Assembly: GCF_902806685.2 (NCBI RefSeq)
Contig: NC_048542.1
Span: forward strand, 6,928,533-6,992,532
Source: Maniola hyperantus
Taxonomy: Eukaryota > Arthropoda > Insecta > Lepidoptera > Nymphalidae
Reading direction: 5' to 3'
DNA: 64,000 nucleotides
Shown: one piece after another, positions 59,087 to 64,000 of the stretch
How the letters are laid out: every line of letters begins with the position of its first letter
Numbering within the stretch: the stretch's first letter is position 1
Notes under the pieces: model-generated
Seen by the model: the letters and a program-made list of their open reading frames with translations, nothing else
Told to the model about the DNA's origin: nothing
Databases searched by the model: none
Made by a program: the position numbers and the translations under genes

Positions 59087-59716
59087 CCATTAAAATATGA
59101 TAAACCTAACTCGAGCGTCACGTTTTTTCCTATCAAATAACCCTTTGAAATAAAAATAATATATTTAAATGTTATACAACAACTAGTGAGAAATAGCATC
59201 GCATATTATTACTGTCCAAAACTATAGGCATCAACGTTGTTGGTATGAAGGGACGTGACTGGAAATTCAAAAAGACATAAATGTGTCATGTGGCGCAATG
59301 TAGCAAAGTTTTGGAATAAACTGGTCATAAATAGCAAAATTGTCGCGCGTAGGCACCTTATTTTATTGATAAGTACGTGAATGTCTTATCCCGTAGGAAA
59401 TACGCAGGTAGTTGAGGATATATGAAGAAATCAGGATAAGCCCGCTCTACGCCGCGATAAAAACAGACAAAATAAAATGTAATGCACAGATCGCTCGATT
59501 GGGCAGAGTTCGGGAAGCTACGAGATGTCTTCTCGTCCGAAATTCCTCAGTGCTTCAACACCAAAGTCTTCTAACAGTGCGTCTTGCCAGTGATGACATA
59601 ATATGGATCCGAGATAAAAAAATTCTAACAATTTACGCAGGAGGTTGCCACGATACCGAGTGTATGGCAATGCATGACGTGATTGTAATACTATTCTGAA
59701 GAAAATACTCATAAAG

Positions 59717-59774
59717 AGTTAACAAATCTTTTGTCAAATAATTTGTACTTTATTTGACGAAAGATTTGTTAACT
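59717..59774. repeat. 24-base hairpin, one mismatch
   Basis: Arms 59717-59740 and 59751-59774, loop of 10 bases. Followed by gttcctccctggttagggac, so it is part of the 32800-33200 family, where aaatctttcgtcaaaata is also present near 32970-32990. Confidence 0.6.
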
Positions 59775-60323
59775 GGTTATCTGCCAAAGCCACGATAATC
59801 CAAACTTCATAGTCACTGATCGTTCCTCCCTGGTTAGGGACAATGCAATGCATAGATAAACTCTCAGCTTTTATAAAATGACGAAGGTCTGGCTCTCACA
59901 GGCTCTTTCTCTATAGTCACTTGTGCTCTAGTTTGTGATCAAATCCTACAGCATAAAATTATGTGGTAGGTGTTCTCTTTTTGTTGGAAATTGGTTCTCA
60001 ATTTAATTAAGTCGGTTTGAACTGTAAAGTTAACTCGATCGGAATAATCTAAGCGGTAAGAAAGTCATTACTACAAAGGAAATTCGATTGTAGGGTATTG
60101 GTTGGTTGATGAGGGCAGCTGTAGGCCTTTAATTTATTCAGATTACCTTTTTGTTATTAGACCTTTATTACCGAGGTCCTTGTATTTCACCGTTATTGCA
60201 TTTCAATTTTTCAAACAACGGTCTAAAAATGCTAATGGTAACATGCAAGGACAATGTATATGTGAAAATATTAGGTACAAGTAGTTGAACTAAGTAGAAT
60301 TAAGTTTAAATGAAATTTTATTA

Positions 60324-60481
60324 TCCATACTAATTAATATGCGAAAGTGTATCTGTCTGTCTGTTACTCTGTCTGCTAGCTTTTCACAGCCTATTTATTT
60401 AAGCGATTTTGACGAAAATTGGTACAGAAATAGCTTGCATCCCGGGTACGGACATAGACTACTTTTTGTCCCGGATAATTT
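60324..60481 (+). mobile_element. Helitron-like H1, 3'-truncated
   Basis: TCCATACTAATT start through tgtcccggataattt; hairpin end missing. Another copy starts near 63948 and runs off the window. Confidence 0.5.
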
Positions 60482-60592
60482 AATGTGACTATCGCAAAAA
60501 TTTCACTTGAAGTATCATACAAATAAAAAATGCTGTTTATCCACTCAAACCATTTTCTTATCTCTAATAATCTGGTCGTTTTCATTAAACGA

Positions 60593-63320
60593 AATCTCGA
60601 CTCTAGTATCATAAGGTCGGATGTGTACTTCCGACCAAACTCACTTTTTTACATAAAGGTAATGAGCATTTCGGGCTCTTTCTGCCAAGCTGACACCAGT
60701 ATTTCTATCTTTTTTCGTTGCAAAGATAAATACATGCATAATGTCGTATCTGAACACATTCTAAAAATTTGGAGAACCATAATTATATTTTTTGACTTGC
60801 GTATGTATGCACCAAAGCAATGGAGAAAAATGATAGATGTATTTTGAGTTCGACCATTATGCTACGAAATTAGTTTATTTGTAATACAGCTAGTATATAC
60901 AGGTACTGCAGTTACGCACTTCTGCTTCTAAAATATGTAATAATTTTGTTAGGTAAAATCACAACAGATGTTATGCTTCGAATTTTTTGTATTAATATTT
61001 GGACTGTGAATCATTTAAGACTTTTTGCCTTGTAATATAAATAATTTTGCAATAAAATTCATGGAAGTAAGTTGAAATAAAGCTTTTTGTTTGTGACTAC
61101 ATTAAAGTTGATGTGATTAATAGGTAGGAGATCCATCCTATTTCACCAAAATTTTGGACTAAACTGCGGGAAAAAAGTAAGGAGCCAGAATAAAGCTGAA
61201 GACATTATGAAAATGTAGACTAGAAAATCTTTTAGGACCACAAAAATCACACCATGGAAATCTAAAACTATATTATAATAATACCCCACTAAGCAAAAAA
61301 CCGTGCATTTATGGTGTTTTTTATGAATCATAGTTCAAATCATCAGTTCAAAAATTTATTGCCCTAGTTTTTAAGGTAGCCTTAAAAAATTAGAGTACCT
61401 AATCAATTTTTTTCTTCTTTACCCGTCTTATAATCGACCGAATTTCATATTAATCGAGAGCAGAAATTATAAGTCACCTACAATATGTGATGATAGTGAT
61501 TCTAACGAAACATACCTAATTATAGGAAGCTTTAGATTATGTTAATTTAAATATAAATGTAGTATAAATTAATTTATTAATTAAACAACTAATAAAAGTG
61601 AAAGTAAAAAAATAAAAAAACTTAACTAAAACACGAAAGAAACAGTTTAAAAAAGTATCTGTTAAAAAGAACAGTCGAAACAGAAGCAATGGAATTTTCA
61701 AGAAAGCAGAAAGTATTTATTTTATTAAAAAAGTGGCAATGCCGGATTTGACTAACAGTAAATCCTTATACCTGCGTAGTTTCTGCACCTTAAAAACGAT
61801 TCATGATGCTACCAGCAGTGTTGCTAATTTAATGTGGTCTGAAAACATCAGCTGCAGCGGAAGGAATAAAACAATATCTTGTCTTATTTCATTAATCTAC
61901 TAGAGAAGAAACAAAGTATTCTCGAAATTGTTGAAGAATTGACTTTGTTGTCTGAAAATTGTGTCGGTCATTATCGGAGCATGATAATCGTTATGGCTTA
62001 CTTATGATTATTATAAGGATTGCCACACTAAAAAGTGAAAAATCACAAGCTTTATGCTAAAATGCAACATGTACCTACGTGGAGTAAGATATAATCCATG
62101 CACAAATAGAAAAAAAGGGAACAGCTGAAAACAATGCAGATTACTAAACTAAGAGATTGGTCACAGTTTACATGAACATGCGAAGGAAACAAAACTTTTT
62201 GATAAGTTTGATTTGGCACTACAACATATTTTTAAAGACCACATCCCTTACAAAGGTGATAGACCGTTTGTTATATCAAAAAAAAAATAAGAACGGCGGG
62301 GATTTTCAGATTTCGGAATATATTACCTGGCTACAACTAACGCAATAATGCTGGGTGTTAATTTTTTATTAAAACTACTTACATTAAAGACTTTTTTGTA
62401 TTTCATTAGTATGTTATAGGTACATATAAACTTAAAAATTCTTCCCCGCTTTCGCCCAATATACGACATAATGAGAAACCATTATCCACTGTAAAATATA
62501 ACCAACTTTTGCAGTAGGTACCTGCTGACCCCCATTCTTACTTTACGTACCTAATCATTATAAGGAAAATCAGGCTATGTTGGCATGTTTTAGATTTCTA
62601 TATTGATGTAACCGTCATGTATGCAATTCCACAAAAAATGTTTGGCCCACTGTAGGTTTCTAATTACTTTGTAATTTTTTTTTCAATTTTTGGCCGTTGT
62701 TTTTAATTAATGGGCTTTATTTGTGAATTTGTAAATGTTATTTTCATTCATTCAGAAGACACAAGGTTTATACGGATGCAATGGTCAGACTATCGGGCGA
62801 ATGCAATTATTATGTTTCAGATCTAACTAATCAGTTTCAGAAAAATCAGATAGGTACATTGTTGCTATCTCACAAAACTCCTAAATGTTTTTTGTGAGAT
62901 AACTACTGTGATCTTTTGTCCGAATATTACTTATGTATAATCAGTTAAGACGTATTATGAAATATTAAGTAATAGATCCGACTTTTATTTCAAATTTGTA
63001 ATAGTAAAAATTGCAGCCATAAAGTCGGTTTACAACTTATGCACACAATTTTTTAGCACAGTTACGAATATTACCAGCATAAAGTCGCATATCGTCCATT
63101 TTGAAGAAATTGTGAGTTTATATTTTATTTATTAATGACAAAGTATTTCTAGTAATGGTTAATGATAGGTACAGTTAAGTGTTAAATATTACAAAAACAA
63201 CTGAAATTGTATCTCTAGTAGTTTAGAAATTATGACCCGATTTCCCTAGCATTTTTGTTTTGGCTCTCCTGAAAAGTAGCAAAAATCCACATCCGACCTT
63301 ATGATACTAGAGTCGAGATT
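60593..63320. mobile_element. Possible 2.7 kb element with perfect 33-base inverted ends
   Basis: 60593-60625 and 63288-63320 are exact reverse complements. The interior is AT-rich with only broken frames. No clear target-site duplication: flanks are cgaa on the left and aataac on the right. Could be a decayed DNA transposon or two unrelated insertions of a short repeat. Confidence 0.4.
61690..62345 (+). pseudogene. Degenerate transposon-type coding remnant
   Basis: Interrupted frames read MWSENISCSG and, in another frame, EELTLLSENCVGHYR. The second resembles the S-D-N-C-x-G-Q motif of a large family of transposon-derived insect proteins (DUF7869-type). Several stops and frameshifts. Weak call: similarity is from memory of the motif only. 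Confidence 0.25.
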
Positions 63321-63354
63321 AATAACTACATACAGAAATCAAAAGGCTATATTC

Positions 63355-63795
63355 CGAAAAAACCGGCCAAGTGCGAGTCAGACTCGCGCACCGAGGTTTC
63401 GGTATTCGGGTATTTTTTCGACATTTTGCACGATAAATCAAAAACTATTATGCATAAATTAATATAAATAAAAATCTGTTTTAGAATATACAGGTAGGTA
63501 CAGTTCTTTCATATTATTATACCCCACTTGGTATAGTTATATCAGTTTAAAAATTCAAAATACGTTTTTTTGTGATATAACCACAAATTCACAGTTTTTA
63601 GATTTTTTCCTTTACTTGTGCAATAAGACCTACCTACCTGCCAAATTTCATGATTGTAGGTCAACGGGAAGTACCCTATAGGTTTCTTGACAGACACGAC
63701 AGTCAGACAGACGGACAGATGGACAGACAGACAGGCAACTAAGTGATCCTATAAGGGTTCGTTTTTTCCTTTTGAGGTACAGAACACTAAAAAGT
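63355..63795 (-). repeat. Repeat family N, full-length
   Basis: aaaaccggccaagtgcgagt at left (3' end) and gaggtacagaacactaaaaa at right (5' end), (GACA)n near 63690-63735. Confidence 0.55.
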
Positions 63796-64000
63796 AATAG
63801 GTATTTCGACAGCGCTGGAGTCAGCTTTACGACCTAAACGAATCCACAAATAGGTACTTCTTCGTGAAAGTAGGTTAATGTCATTAGCAATAAACTGTTT
63901 ATTTGAGTGCGACATATCGCCGTAGAGATATAATAATTAATCTGTACTTCCATACTTAATATTGTAATCATCCCAAAGTGTGTCTGTCTAATTGCTAGCT

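Larger units (their letters stand above)
55226..60323. other. Downstream of transporter, no gene seen
   Basis: Repeats listed separately, including the minisatellite and a MITE. 55230-56110 and 56340-57210 are AT-rich with no recognised feature. Confidence 0.55.

Noticed and set aside
60530..60847. 105-codon open frame
   Set aside because: Spans the inverted end at 60593-60625 and has no recognisable domain.

Overview
The window looks like nuclear DNA of a moth or butterfly. It is AT-rich, its three genes are split by short exons with GT-AG introns, and more than half of it is made of repeat families typical of Lepidoptera: short elements ending in a GC-rich hairpin plus CTAG, tRNA-derived SINEs with TGATGA tails, LINE 3' ends and many inverted-repeat elements. 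Nothing bacterial, viral or CRISPR-like is visible.

Three protein-coding genes can be assembled exon by exon, all on the + strand and all with an unbroken frame from ATG to stop. (1) 1245-16247: a seven-exon, 538-residue rhodopsin-family receptor of the orexin/allatotropin-receptor type. It has the DRW motif, the NPLIY motif and an unusual C-terminal tail carrying five cysteine-containing tandem repeats. (2) 22831-25637: a four-exon, 296-residue chymotrypsin-fold protein that has lost the catalytic His and Ser and is therefore a serine protease homologue, not an enzyme. (3) 42355-55225: a seven-exon, 456-residue, twelve-helix major facilitator of the sugar/trehalose transporter family with several eroded signature motifs. 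A tRNA-Arg(UCG) gene lies antisense in intron 3 of the transporter (48543-48615). The three genes have no obvious functional link.

Layout: 1-1185 upstream repeats; 1245-16247 receptor, with a 6.9 kb intron 5 full of mobile elements; 16252-22830 repeat-rich intergenic DNA with several foldback elements; 22831-25637 protease homologue; 25638-42300 a 16.7 kb stretch with no gene I can support, only SINE, LINE and Helitron-like debris; 42304-55225 transporter; 55226-64000 repeats, including a possible 2.7 kb element with 33-base inverted ends.

The most notable observations are: an array of heat-shock-element pentamers (alternating TTC and GAA every 5 bases) inside a Helitron-like element in transporter intron 2; the cysteine decapeptide repeat in the receptor tail; the pseudo-protease with coordinated loss of a disulfide and two triad residues; a mobile element whose edge lies 6 bases from a protease-homologue exon; and a six-copy, GC-rich, palindromic element family. 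All calls come from reading the sequence. Family names rest on recognition of motifs, not on a database search.
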